From NCBI GenBank assembly GCA_903813345.2, contig CAIIXF020000005.1:29825375-29889374 (forward strand): a DNA stretch of 64,000 nt, read 5' to 3'. Source of the stretch: Owenia fusiformis (taxonomy: Eukaryota > Annelida > Polychaeta > Sabellida > Oweniidae). A program made the translations under genes and the position numbers. The notes beneath the pieces are model-generated. The model was not told the origin of the DNA and made no database searches. It was given only the letters and a program-made list of their open reading frames with translations. Below, piece by piece: positions 20,901 through 30,914 of this stretch (position 1 is its first letter; every line of letters starts with the position of its first letter).

Positions 20901-23900
20901 ATCGCACTTTGAAAAAGTGCTATATTGCCGTCGTCTTGTGCTGTTGGGCGGGCGGGACATAAACCAAATCTTGTCATCAAATTTCCAGGATAACTGCTTA
21001 CCTGTTCAACTTGAAATTTTTACAGATGCAAGAGCAGACTAGTACCAAGATCTGATTAGGTTAAGGGCATGCTGGGTAAACTACGTGGCGGCCATTTTGA
21101 ATTTTTCAACAAATCTTGTCATCAAAATTCCAGGAAAACCACTTATCCGTTCAACTTGAAATTTTTACAGATGCAAGAGCAGATTATTGCCAAGATCTGA
21201 TTAGGTTTTGGGTATGCTGGCTGAATTACATGGTGGCCATTTTGAATTTTTCAATTTGGCGGCCATTTTGAATTTTTCAACTTGCTCCAAATTGACCAAA
21301 TTTTTTTTTTAAAAACATCTACAAGTTCTCAGAAGTTCAAATCTGACCTTAGATTTCAGGTTTGACCTTTCATTCACCTTCAGTGACCTTGAAAAGGTCA
21401 AAAAAGTTGATTTTCTAAATTGATATTTTGGATTTAAATTTAGGTCAGCTTAATTACAAAACACCTACTGAGGTCTGAAAAAGTTAAATTTTCAAGGTCG
21501 AAGGTCAAGGTCATTAAACTAGGTCACAAATGATGTTATCCAAGTTTCTCAAAGTTAGAGACTTCAAATCAATTCTTGTCATCAAAATTCCAAGAAAACC
21601 GCTAACCTGTTCAACTTGAAATTTTTACACATGCAATAGCAGACAAGTGCCAAGATCTGATTAGGTTTAGGGCATGCTGGGTAAACTACGTGGCGGCCAT
21701 TTTGAATTTTTCAACAAATCTTGTCATCAAAATTCCAGGAAAACCACTTATCCGTTCAACTTGAAATTTTTACAGATTCAAGAGCAGACTATTGCCAAGA
21801 TCTGATTAGGTTTTGGGTATGCTGGCTGAATTACATGGTGGCCATTTTGAATTTTTCAATTTGGCGGCCATTTTGAATTTTTCAACTTGCTACAAATTGA
21901 CCAAATTTTTTTTTTAAAAACATCTACAAGTTCTCAGAAGTTCAAATCTGACCTTAGATTTCAGATTTGACCTTTCATTTTACCTTCAGTGACCTTGAAA
22001 AGGTCAAAAAAGTTGATTTTCTAAATTGATATTTTGGATTTAAATTTAGGTCAGCTTAAGTACAAAACACCTACTGAGGTCTGAAAAAAGTAAATTTTCA
22101 AGGTCGAAGGTCATCAAATTAGGTCACAAACGATGTTATCTAAATTTTCCCAAAGTTCCAGACTACAAATAAATTCTTGTCATCAAAATTGCAGGAAAAC
22201 CGCTAACCTTGTCAACTTGAAATGTTTACAGATGCAAGAGCAGACTAGTGCCAAGGTCTGATTAGGTTTTGGCCATGCTGGGTAAATTGCATGGTGGCCA
22301 GTTTGCTCTTCAAAGTGCGATATTTATCACTGTGTGTCTTGTTAATCAATGAAATCCACAGTATACTAGTAAATTGAAATTTTACGAAAACAAATCTAAA
22401 GGTTCACCTTGGAATATTACATAGCTGTTCTCCTTTAGAATAAACGCCTGCCTATTGTTTGCTTATGTCAACATGTAGAAATACATTAAGATTTATCTTG
22501 GACCAACAATGATTGAAAGTAATGGAAATGTAAAGCAAAATTCTCCGAATGTCATCCAAGGTTCACTAGTTCATACATCAGGTACAGTTGAGCACACAGC
22601 CCAGAAGAACATAACGTTTCGTATTTATTGAAATTACTAATTATTACATTCATTGTGATACTTATTTACGTAACATAATTGAAGACACTGACAATTGTGT
22701 GTGGTTCGTCACAAGCTAAAACACTATAAAAATTCGAGCATGGTTAGCGCTTATGCCATATCAATACTAAAAAACCTGTGTAAATGGAACACCCTTGATT
22801 TTGTCGACAAATCATACTCAGACTCAGAAAGGTACTGATAGAAGACTATGATCTCTCACGGTGCAGACAAATACAAAACAGGTATTTGCACAGTCATGTT
22901 AATGACTAGATGGTTTACCACAAATTGAGTACTTTCTTTTAACTTTGTAAGATTCTGTTGTGTCTAGGTGTTTCCTTTAACTCTAGAAGCCCTAATATAA
23001 GGGGTGAACAAAAGGGTGTCACAGTTTTGTTTTTCTCTGAAACCTTTCATAAGTCATCAAAGTTATCACACCATATAGTAGATAATTGAATGAAGTATAT
23101 TTGGGGAAAGTTTGAACATCCAAGCTTTATTATCCCAACGAACGAAGTTATGTGGGGATATAGTGAAGCCCTCCGTCCGTCCGTCAGTCTGTCAGTCCGT
23201 CAGTCAGTCCATCCGTCTGTCCGGAAGATAACTCGAATACTAGTCCACAGATTTTCGTCATATTTGGTGGAAAGGTGTATATTGGTGAACTGTTTTACGC
23301 AAAAAATATTTTTTTCGCAAAAACCTTATGTTTTTTCAATGAAATTTTGGTAGTATATTAACAACATCTATCTATTTCACATATATCCCGGGTTTTTTAC
23401 TCTGACCCCCAGGGGCCGTAAACGGGGGAACGGGAAAACAGGAATTTGCGTTAATTTTGAGATGTTTTTTAAGTATGGCTTTATTATACTCAAATGAAAG
23501 GCAATTTAGAGTAGATTGCAAATATTGTAACGATTTTCTAATTCGGGCCTCAAAAAATTCAAAATGGCCGCCTAATGCGGGATTTCGCAATTGTTTTCCG
23601 ATCTCTTAAATGTATGGCTATATTATACTCAAATTGAAGGAATTTCAGAGTAGATCACATGGCATTGTTATTATGTCACCACCAAAAGTGGTGACATATT
23701 GTTATGGTCTCCGTTTTTTTGCGAAGGCAGTTGGCGTCCGGCGTCTGGCGTCCGGCGTCTGTAACAATTTCTTACAACTTCCTATAACTTAACAAATACT
23801 GTTTAGACTGACTTCAATTTTTTTCTAAATCATCTACATGTTCTCAGAAGTTCAAATCTGACTTTAGATTTGACATTTGACCTTCAATGACCTTCTCAAG

Positions 23901-26900
23901 GTCAAAAAGGTCTTTTTTCAACTTGCTTCACATTGACTAAATTTTTTTTCAAAATCATCTACATGTTCTCAGAAATTCAAATCTGACTTTAGATTTGACA
24001 TTTGACCTTCAAATCTGACTTTAGATTTGACATTTGACCTTCAATGACCTTCTCAAGGTCAAAAAAGGTCTGTTTTCAACTTGCTTCAAATTGACTAAAT
24101 TTTTTTTTCAAAATCATCTACGTGTTCTCAGAAATTCAAATCTGACTTAAGATTTGACATTTGACCTTCAATGACCTTCTCAAGGTCAAAAAAAGGTCAA
24201 AAAGGTCTGTTTTCAACTTGCTTCAAATTGACTAAAAAAAATTTTCCAAATCATCTACGTGTTCTCAGAAATTCAAATCTGACTTTAGATTTGACTTAAG
24301 ATTTGACATTTGACCTTCAATGACCTTCTCAAAGTCAAAAAAGGTCAAAAAGGTCTTTTTTCAACTTGCTTCAAATTGACTAAATTTTTTTTTCAAAATC
24401 ATCTACATGTTCTCAGAAATTCAAATCTGACTTTAGATTTGACATTTGACCTTCAATGACCTTCTCAATGTCAAAAAAGGTCAAAAAGGTATTTTTTCAT
24501 CTTGCTTCAAATTGACTAAATTTTTTTTTCAAAATCATCTACATGTTCTCAGAAATTCAAATATGACTTTAGATTTGACTTTAGATTTGACATTTGACCT
24601 TCAATGACCTTCTCAAGGTCAAAAAAGGTCAAAAAGGTCTTTTTTCAACTTGCTTCAAATTGACTAATTTTTTTTTTCAAAATCATCTACATGTTCTCAG
24701 AAATTCAAATCTGACTTTAGATTTGACATTTGACCTTTAATGACCTTCTCAAGGTCAAAAAGGTATGTTTTCAACTTGCTTCAAATTGACCAAATTTTTT
24801 TATAAAAATTATCTACATCTTTTCAGAAGTTCAAATTTGACTTTACAAGTTCTCAGAAGTTCAAATCTGACTTTAGATTTGACCTTTGACCTTCAATGAC
24901 CTTCTCAAGGTCAAAAAGGTCTTTTTTCAACTTGCTTCAAATTGACTAATTTCTTTTTCAAAATCATCTACATGTTCTCAAAAGTTCAAATCTGACTTTA
25001 GATTTGACATTTGACCTTCAATGACCTTTTCAAGGTCAAAAAGGTCTTTTTTCAACTTGCTTCAAATTTACTTAATTTTTTTTTCAAAATCATCTACAAG
25101 TTCTCAGAAGTTCAAATCTGACTTGACATTTGACCTTCAATGACCTTCTCAATGTCAAAAAAAGTCAAAGAGGTATTTTTTCAACTTGCTTCAAATTGAC
25201 GAATTTTTTTTTCAAAATCATCTACATGTTCTAAGAAGTTCAAATCTGACTTAAGATTTGTGTGCAACTAGTTTTTTTAACTTGCTTCAGATTGAACAAT
25301 TTCTTTTTTCAAAATCATCTACAAGATCCCAGAAGCTCAAATCTTCAAAAACCTTCTTAAGGTCATAAGGTATTTTCCAACTTGCTTTAAATTGACCAAA
25401 TTGTTTTAGGTGGTGACATTTTGTCATGTTAATGCCTTGTTTTTTCTGATTTGCGCCTCTGAAAATTCAAAATGGCTGACTAGAGCAGAAATTCGTCATT
25501 ACTTAGAGTTATCTTGTTATGGTTACATGATACTACAATGATTTAAAATATTTATTGAAGGTAAGAGTAGATGGTAAATATTACATTGTGACTGTACAGA
25601 TTGATGATTTATATAGTGTTCGTTGGGATTTGCTACTCCGTGGAGTTGCCATTTTCTAGTTAATTCAGATTTGTACCCCCCTTGAGGCTTTGTGTGACTT
25701 TTTTTTACCATAGGACGTCTAGGGTTAAGAACCTAAGAGTGATTATCAAGCTGGTCACCTTGACTTATATTAAGTTAATCTACATGTTTTAAGTAAATAA
25801 AAATGCAATAATTCTTTCTAACTGCTTTCTTCCACTTTCACAAAATAAAGTCCTTATAAAAACATGTTGTCCTAATATTTGAAGCAAGAGCTGTATCAGA
25901 AAGTAAAAAGGTCTCAGTTCTTATCACCATATGGTTATGTTTCATGATGTAATAAATTATATTATGTGATTGTTGTATTAAATGATCTTCTTATCTTTAT
26001 GCTACATAGACCCCAATCAAAATGAAAGACTGCTTCATATAAATCTAGTCTAGAAGCATTTTAATCATCCCTTATGTCTGCCTTAACTTGCACTTGGTTA
26101 ACTTGTGTTATGCTAGTATGTTTTTGGAATCTTCTGCGCTTCAGTATATGTTAAATACTATAAATAGTGTTAGCAGATGGTGGTAGTAATATTTTTGAGC
26201 AGGGTCTGTTCTTGTCTCATAAAACCCTGCAATCAATAATTTATTTATTTATTTCTAGGGATCTACATTGGGAATGTGTTAACATTAGCCACTGGAGGTG
26301 TACTGTGTAAATATGGCTTTGATGGTGGATGGCCGTCTATATTCTACATATTAGGTATTGTAATATTTACATACTTATATGCCATCTTTATTCAATGTAA
26401 TGTACTTGTATGCCATCTATTCAATGACTGAAACTTATTCAAGCTTTATAATAGTCAAATTAAATCTTTCATCTGAATATTTTTGGTAAAATAATGTAAA
26501 AAAAATCATATAAACAGTAATGGATGTTCTGCGTGGATTTTTAAATAAATGGCCGGCATTTTAATTTTTACTGAATCTCAATATATCATGAACTGTTTTA
26601 AATTACAACATTTTGCAATTTGCTTTTAAGATAAACATCATTACAATACCTTGGTGTTTTACTTTAACAAACTGGATCTTAAGAAGGTCAAAATAAAAGA
26701 AAACTTTATTTCAAGGTTCAATATACCATTGGAGAGGTGTGTAAGTTTCACTAAATAATGTTATTAGATCCTTGACAGATTTACCTTTCCAATGGTATAT
26801 TCATTACCCTGCGTGCAGAGTCTCCTGAAGACGAAGCTCTCTTTTAAGAAGTGAAGTCGAACGAATGCAAAGGGTATATATATTCATGTCAGTGGACAAA

Positions 26901-29738
26901 CTTTTCACCCAAGTTAGAATGAATATTTATTATTGTCTCTCAGGTGGTTTTACGGTGATCTGGACAGTACTATGGATGGTTCTCACTACTGATACTCCTG
27001 CTGAACATAAGAGGATATCAGAGGTAGAGAGAGACCACATAGAAAAGTCTATCAAAGTTAGAGAGGGGACTCAGAATGATGCAGAGCCAAAAGAGGTAAG
27101 TAGAATGCAATGTTTAAGAATTTAAGCCCTGTGGATTGATTATCCTTCCTCAAAGGTGTTGTTTCAAAATTTGCACAAGATTTGAACATCGAGTGCTATC
27201 TTTAGGAGACACTGCCCGAGTGGAATGAAACAGCCACAATTCATTGAGTCTTGGACTTCTTTTCATACATTGCAAAATATTTTACATCATTTCACTTCAT
27301 ATAAAATGACTTAATTTTCAAGGACGTTTTTGCAAGGGCAAGTTGTCACTGACAACCATTCAACACTTAACCATTTGGCATGCATAAGCACTTGGCTTGT
27401 TATTCTGTATGATACTACAGAGTGTCCCAATAGTATGCACCCCCACCCCTCTAGGCAGACATATACCAATGTCGTCATAGTATCTGCTGGTTCAAGAGCT
27501 TTAGAAAGAGTAAATGGTGTGTAAGCTTCATGCAATAACATTGATATAAACTCCAAATTAATTCATATTTTATCTAAATGAATGTTACATATAAGTTTGA
27601 ATACCTATATGAAAAGCTAATATTATTTTTTAAAGGAGCCACCAATTCCATGGTGCAAGATGATGACGTCACCGGCAGTATGGGCCATCATTGTATCTAA
27701 CACAGGTTGTGATTGGGGAGGCTACACATTCCTTACTAACATACCTACATACATGAAAGAAGTTCTCAAATTTGATATTACATCTGTAAGTCTACCTATG
27801 CTAATGCTATGTCTAAAATCTGAAACTCAAAAAATCTGAAATGTGAGTGTAATTTGCAAATATTTTCATTTTCTATGTTTATCAAATGTGACTCCAGTGT
27901 GAACTCACGGATAAAACCAAACTTTGAAACATATTTTTCAAGAAAATTATTTTTGTACTTGACATCTAACACTTCAATGAAATTACATTTCCAAGTGTAT
28001 TGAAAACCATATTTCATTTCAGAATGGTCTCTATAGCTGTTTGCCATACTTAGGGATGTGGGCTGTTATTAACCTGGCTGGGCTAGCCTCCGATATTGTT
28101 CGGCGTAGAGGCTTGCTATCCACTGCATGGAGCCGGAAGGTGTTTGATGGCATAATAGGTAGGGAAATTTACACATTACTTAACCCATAGTTACATTATT
28201 AAACTGATTTTGTACTAACTCTTTATGAAATCATCAAGTAGAATAATTATTATTAAAATGTTATTGTTATGATAGTTGTAAGTCTCTTAAAATACTACAT
28301 TTAGTCAAAGAATATTTGCTGTTATTGGACAGCAAGTACACATATATATCCACACATCGTTAGATGAAGCATTTAGAAAATACTGAAATGTTTTTCAACC
28401 TGATAGTGCAATACATACATAGTTGGAAAACCTTATCAATTTAACAGCCGTCAACATCGAGTTTCCGACACAGCAGAATCTAGAGGATATAATTATATTT
28501 CAGGGAAAATGGTGCCAGCATTATTTCTGATTGGACTTGGGTTTATGAACTGCACTCAACAAGTCGCAGCAGTTGTTTTATTAACACTTGGTGTTTCGAT
28601 AAGTGGTTGTCAGTTCAGCGGTTTCGTTGTGAATCACGTAGATATCGCTCCGAGATATGCAGGAATTTTGATTGGAATCTCAAATTCGATAGCTGCCTGT
28701 ACAGGTTTTATTGCTCCATACGTCATTGGAGTGATCACAAAAGATGTAAGTATACTGAGAAATATTCATCTCTTCTAATTCATGCATGAACATTTTTTAA
28801 TAATGTATTTTAGAGTATAAAAAAAGAAAGAACAAAGCAGCATCAAAATAAAAAATGTTGTGTTTTTAATGTACTACAAATTCTATTGTCAACCATGCTA
28901 ATTGCTTACTGACTTTGCATTCATGGATTTGTCGCATCTGAATGCCAAACTAACTCTCTGTCAAAATATTGATGGTTCTAGTTGTGCCAGGTCTTATGCT
29001 AGTTATCCCAATGAACGAAGTTTTTCATTTTAAACCAAAGTAAATTTTTTTTAAATCATCTATGAGTTCTCTGAAGTTCAAATCTGAAAGGTCTAAAAGG
29101 TCTTTAGTTAAAAAAAGGTCAAAAAGGTATTTTTCAGCTTGTTTCAAATTGATTAAATTTTCTAGGTGGTGGTGACATTTTGTCATGTTAATGCCTCGTA
29201 TCCCTTTGAAACTCCTAAATGGTCACCCAAATGCTTAAATCAGTGGAAATTTAATATCTGCCAATTTAATCAAGGGTAGAGTAAATAGTACATTCTGACA
29301 TATACCGATTCATAAATATAGTGTTCCTTGGGATTTGCTACTCCATGGAGTTGCCGATTTCTAATTATTCACAATTTTGCCAAATCATAAAGGTCGCAAT
29401 ATTCCAATAGAACAAAAATCAAATTAAATAGCACCAAATTGATAACAAATAGAGCATTAGCAAAAAATCACAATATTTACAGTAGTTTCTAATCTTATGT
29501 TTTTCTTATTTTTCAGCAAACCCAAGGACAATGGCAGATAGTCTTCTTCATTTCAGCTGCCATATACATTATCACAGGCATATTTTACTGCATCTTTGCA
29601 TCAGGAGAGGTCCAGGAATGGGCAAAAGACAAGACTGTGGAGGACAATGAATTACTTCCCGCTAAACATGCACACAATGAAAATGCTAAACTAGCTGCAA
29701 CTGATGACTATAGCAAAGAAACTGAAGCATTGGCATAA
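8903..29738 (+). CDS. SLC17A5: SLC17-family anion transporter, sialin-like (12 coding exons)
   Basis: Predicted proton-coupled organic-anion transporter of lysosomal, vesicular or plasma membranes (major facilitator superfamily). Coding exons: 8903-8969, 10624-10769, 12424-12537, 17776-17880, 18036-18164, 18931-19018, 26259-26354, 26944-27095, 27636-27785, 28023-28158, 28504-28745, 29517-29738. All have AG/GT borders and agreeing phases, and the total is 1647 nt (548 aa), normal for the family. Family signatures: YAVRINLSVAM after TM1 (Arg48, at the place of human sialin Arg39), a lumenal loop with several N-x-S/T sites (residues 60-106), FGAFFYGYMVSQFPGGYLA (about 124-142), FPALHTVWANWAPPLE (His195), SDTP-like TTDTPAEHKRIS, LPYLGMW, NHVDIAPRYAGILIGISN, and GEVQEWA near the C-terminus. 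About 12 membrane segments are expected. The first exon (22 codons plus one base) was chosen because only it supplies a phase-1 donor that avoids the stop in other joins; it is the least certain part. Sialin is the nearest human relative I recognise; a lineage-specific SLC17 paralogue is equally possible. Confidence 0.88.
9236..9380. promoter_or_regulatory. Promoter-like inverted pair of CTCCCAGAATGCAACAT motifs
   Basis: CTCCCAGAATGCAACAT at 9244-9260 and its inverted copy at 9330-9346 face each other across about 70 bp that also hold a CACGTG E-box (9263-9268). The core CCCAGAATGC resembles the ZNF143/Staf-type promoter motif. ATGGCG contexts lie on each side (minus strand at 9295, plus strand at 9371). 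This could be a divergent promoter inside intron 1 of the transporter; it could also be part of a repeat. Confidence 0.35.
9574..9976. mobile_element. About 400-bp element with degenerate inverted ends
   Basis: The left end GGGCTCCCCAAGAGGGGG with nearby GCGGTCGC resembles the reverse complement of the right end (GGGCACCCCAAGGGGTAAGTG, then GGCGACC). The interior is rich in TTTTGTCAC / TTTAGTC repeats. It is probably an old MITE in transporter intron 1. Confidence 0.4.
10841..11401. mobile_element. 545-bp palindromic hAT-like MITE with 8-bp target duplication
   Basis: An exact direct repeat GAGTCAGG at 10841-10848 and 11394-11401 encloses an element (10849-11393) with terminal inverted repeats TTATCCCGTTCCCGGACTAT / ATAGTCCGGGAACGGGATAA. 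Further inverted segments lie inside (CCTGTACGATTACAACTTGGGAG versus its complement at about 11325-11348; TGTCTGGG..ATCGGCAGAACG versus about 11217-11236), so most of the unit folds back on itself. It sits 72 bp after the splice donor at 10770 in transporter intron 2. The clean duplication suggests a fairly recent insertion. Confidence 0.85.
11402..11601. mobile_element. GTAGCCAGG/GGGGGG-type element abutting the MITE
   Basis: It starts CCCGTAGCCAGGATTTGCC with AAGGGGGGTTC, and ends GAACCCCCCTTGCTACAGG, so its ends are inverted. G-run motifs repeat inside (about 11420, 11447, 11555). A related, more degenerate copy is at 38418-38684. The element begins directly at the target duplication of the neighbouring MITE. 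Confidence 0.55.
12081..12357 (+). mobile_element. Pearl/HINE-like element family B, short copy
   Basis: The 5' end has hairpin GTCACCACC..GGTGGTGAC-type sub-terminal repeats (TTATGTCACCACCAAGAAG, then GTGGTGACATA), followed by a GGCGG/GTTGG-rich leader. The body contains one unit of the TTCAAATCTGACTT motif. The 3' end reads GGTGGTGACATTTTGTCATG then TTAATGCCTTG, with a small TGACA..TGTCA hairpin. This is the same family as 23669-25440 but without its tandem expansion. Confidence 0.65.
12626..12698. mobile_element. 73-bp short element (copy 2)
   Basis: Same length and ends (CATCCTTGCAGCAAGGG to GAAGAAGGATG) as the copy at 1963-2035. The flanks share ATACTG on both sides but not a perfect 8-bp duplication. 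It lies 88 bp downstream of the transporter exon ending at 12537. Confidence 0.6.
13085..13243. repeat. Near-perfect 159-bp hairpin
   Basis: Two arms of about 68 bp (13085-13152 and 13175-13243), separated by about 22 bp, are almost exact reverse complements. The outer ends are GGAATAAATAATGATAGG and its complement. Such a structure is either a small fold-back transposon or a source of long hairpin RNA when the transporter pre-mRNA is transcribed. The short open frame 13112-13339 crossing it is not a gene. Confidence 0.8.
14940..15120 (+). mobile_element. CAGTAAAACC-family MITE, copy 1
   Basis: Begins CAGTAAAACCTTTCTTGG and holds repeated GTGAACACC / GTGGACAC motifs (TCTAGTGGACACACT). The same arrangement occurs on the opposite strand at 46999-47175. 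It is a non-coding dispersed repeat in transporter intron 3. Confidence 0.55.
15996..17462 (+). mobile_element. Pearl/HINE-like element family A, copy 1, with central tandem array
   Basis: The 5' end ATCCCATCGAACGAAGTTC, then GGAGGGATA, forms a hairpin. It is followed by a (GTCY)n/GTAC microsatellite (about 16039-16090), a central tandem array, and a 3' end GATGGGATTCGCTACGC with TTTGGCGTTGCC (CGCTACGC..GGCG hairpin). Order and motifs match Helentron-associated interspersed elements (pearl in bivalves, DINE-1 in flies), which have sub-terminal inverted repeats, a GTCY microsatellite and a core of tandem repeats. Assignment is by architecture only. No transposase or Rep/helicase is encoded. 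Confidence 0.65.
16380..17250 (+). repeat. Tandem array of about 135-bp units inside element A copy 1
   Basis: About six to seven diverged copies of a unit containing ACTATAACTCGAAAAGTAG, then GATTTTGTTCATATTTGG, ACTATAAGCATGGCACACTG and GGCCATTTTGAAAAATGGCC. The last motif is itself palindromic, so each unit boundary can form a short hairpin. Frames at 16893-17277 are shadows of this array. Confidence 0.8.
19085..19140 (+). repeat. GTCGTGATC-type simple repeat
   Basis: Short run of GTCGT / GTGATCGTG repeats directly downstream of the transporter exon ending at 19018. It is followed at about 19250-19330 by a degenerate fragment of element family B (ACACCAGAAGTGGTTGTCAT). Confidence 0.55.
19979..20205 (+). 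repeat. Tandem duplication of about 115 bp
   Basis: Two imperfect copies of a unit containing GGACAAAGGACTC, TTGAATGYGCAYRATATTTATC, AAAAAA and AGTAACT.., then ATAAAAATCAAAG. Located in the 7.2-kb transporter intron 6; no function is apparent. Confidence 0.6.
20901..22340 (+). mobile_element. Pearl/HINE-like element family C with 600-bp tandem duplication
   Basis: The 5' end ATCGCACTTTGAAAAAGTGC forms a hairpin, and the 3' part CTTCAAAGTGCGAT is its inverted sub-terminal partner. The body contains two long tandem units (about 20961-21567 and 21568-22171) plus part of a third. Each begins with CTTGTCATCAAAATTCCAGG and includes GTGGCGGCCATTTTGAATTT and a block of AGGTCA/TGACCT motifs. It shares body sequence with family B (TTCAAATCTGACCTTAGATT), so the families are related. 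Confidence 0.65.
23669..25440 (+). mobile_element. Pearl/HINE-like element family B, expanded copy nested in family A
   Basis: The 5' end TTATGTCACCACCAAAAGTG forms a hairpin with GGTGACATA. The 3' end is GGTGGTGACATTTTGTCATG then TTAATGCCTTG. These bracket a long tandem array. Same family as 12081-12357; the difference in length is due to the array. It lies in transporter intron 6. Confidence 0.75.
23800..25390 (+). repeat. Tandem array (about 100-140-bp units) rich in AGGTCA half-sites
   Basis: About 12 units, each with ACTTGCTTCAAATTGAC, a T-run, AAAATCATCTACATGTTCTC, TTCAAATCTGACTTTAGATT, TTTGACCTTCAATGACCTTC and TCAAGGTCAAAAAAGGTCAA. Every unit therefore carries about four copies of the TGACCT/AGGTCA hexamer, often as DR4-like spacing (AGGTCA-AAAA-AGGTCA) and as an everted pair TGACCT-TCTCA-AGGTCA. 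The hexamer is the nuclear-receptor half-site; whether it is bound here is unknown. Confidence 0.8.
26827..26873 (+). repeat. Dispersed 47-50-bp repeat (GAAGACGAAGCTCTC), copy 1
   Basis: GAAGACGAAGCTCTC, then AGAAG.GAAGTC and AACGAATGCAAAGGGTA, recurs at 46482-46531 with few differences. It is likely the end of a transposon family. It lies just upstream of the transporter exon at 26944. Confidence 0.55.
29002..29363 (+). mobile_element. Short family A copy 3 carrying a family B remnant
   Basis: It begins TTATCCCAATGAACGAAG and ends GTTCCTTGGGATTTGCTACT with CCATGGAGTTGCC. The interior holds a family B tail (GGTGGTGACATTTTGTCATG, 29165-29198) without the B 5' end. The order A5'-B3'-A3' matches the nested composite at 23129-25662, suggesting a deletion derivative of the same composite. 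Confidence 0.6.
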
Positions 29739-30898
29739 TGTTTATGTTATTAGTCACAAATGTAGATCTTTTACCTACCAATGCAGTGATCATGATTCCA
29801 TAAGGTGTGGTGTACTATTCATAGCATGTATAATTGTTAGTGGTTAGGTTTTTTTTGTATTTGTTTTAGCTTAGGACCTTGAAGTAAGCAGTTCAAATTG
29901 TTTTAAAGACTTTAGAAAACAGGGTGATATCAATAAGATTTTGATATGAAAGAAATTCAAGACAAAGAAATATGTATGGTAAGATTTTACTTTTGACCAA
30001 GTGTATTTTCTTACCATAAGTACAACATTGTTTTCATTCAAGTAAAGTTTTCTCAAATGGATATAGCATAGGATATGTAGTTTTCAGCTCTTTCGGATTA
30101 CATTTCCCTTTTAAGAAGATTATGAAGTGTATTTGGAGGAATATATGTTATTGTACTTGTTTTAATGAATAATGTCATATATGACTTGTCTAAATCACTT
30201 CCCACACCATATGTGATTTTCTGTTCGGAAATGTATTTTTTGGGACATTTCTATCTGAGTGTCCATTCATGCACCATTTGGAGAATCTCGTCTCTGTCAA
30301 TCTGTCTCAAGAATGACAATCCAAATATCTGATATTTATAGGATATCGTTTTGATTATCTCAGTAGACATGGATTATACCATCAAATTTTATTGTTCCTT
30401 TAATTACCTTAAATAAGCTTGTGTGTTTATGCCTAAGACGCTGTTTAGTAGATACCATGAATTCTCATTTATAACAAAAATGAAAACACTGTTAAAAATG
30501 GAATAAACACTGTTTAGGCCATTTTCATTTAATTGTAAATAGTAAATTCTGTTTCTGTTTGTAAATCACATTCGTGGTTGTTTGCCATTACACTATTTAA
30601 AGAGTGGTGTTTCAATAATGTTTCAGCTTTTCTGCATATTGGTCAAGTACTTGTAACAACATGGAATTATGTATTAGGAAAATGCTCAAACAATCATGTA
30701 CCAAGTTGTAGATGTAAAATAGATCAATTTATTAAAGATGAAGTATTTTGTCACTGTTGTGTGAACAAGAAACAAACATAATGTATGGATCTACAAATGC
30801 CAAAAGGAAATGACCAAAATTGATCAATTATTATCTGTACATTATGTTTGCTTCTCTTTCACACAATACTGACAATATACTTCATCATCTTCAATAAA
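29739..30898 (+). other. Probable 3' UTR of the sialin-like gene with poly(A) signals
   Basis: AATAAA hexamers follow the stop codon at 30502-30507 and 30893-30898, with another far downstream at 32213-32218. Which is used cannot be told from sequence. The open frame 30578-30781 has no family or splice support. Confidence 0.4.
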
Positions 30899-30914
30899 TT
30901 GATCTATTTTACAT
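30712..30914. repeat. Inverted repeat with about 75-bp arms near the transporter 3' end
   Basis: Arm 30712-30786 (starts ATGTAAAATAGATCAATTTA) is roughly 85-90% complementary to arm 30838-30914 (ends TTGATCTATTTTACAT), with about 50 bp between them. If transcribed as 3' UTR it would form a long double-stranded stem that also holds the AATAAA at 30893. Confidence 0.7.

Larger units (their letters stand above)
23129..25662 (+). mobile_element. Pearl/HINE-like element family A, copy 2, with family B nested inside
   Basis: The 5' end TATCCCAACGAACGAAGTTA is followed by a GTCY/GTCAGTC microsatellite (about 23173-23222). The 3' end GTGTTCGTTGGGATTTGCTA is followed by CTCCGTGGAGTTGCC, where ACTCC..GGAGT makes the small terminal hairpin. 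The sub-terminal ATCCCAACGAAC/GTTCGTTGGGAT pair is exact. The middle is occupied by a complete family B element (23669-25440). Confidence 0.7.

Noticed and set aside
23800-25390. Possible CRISPR-like array (regular repeats)
   Set aside because: Units are continuous tandem repeats without unique spacers, inside an animal transposon in an intron.
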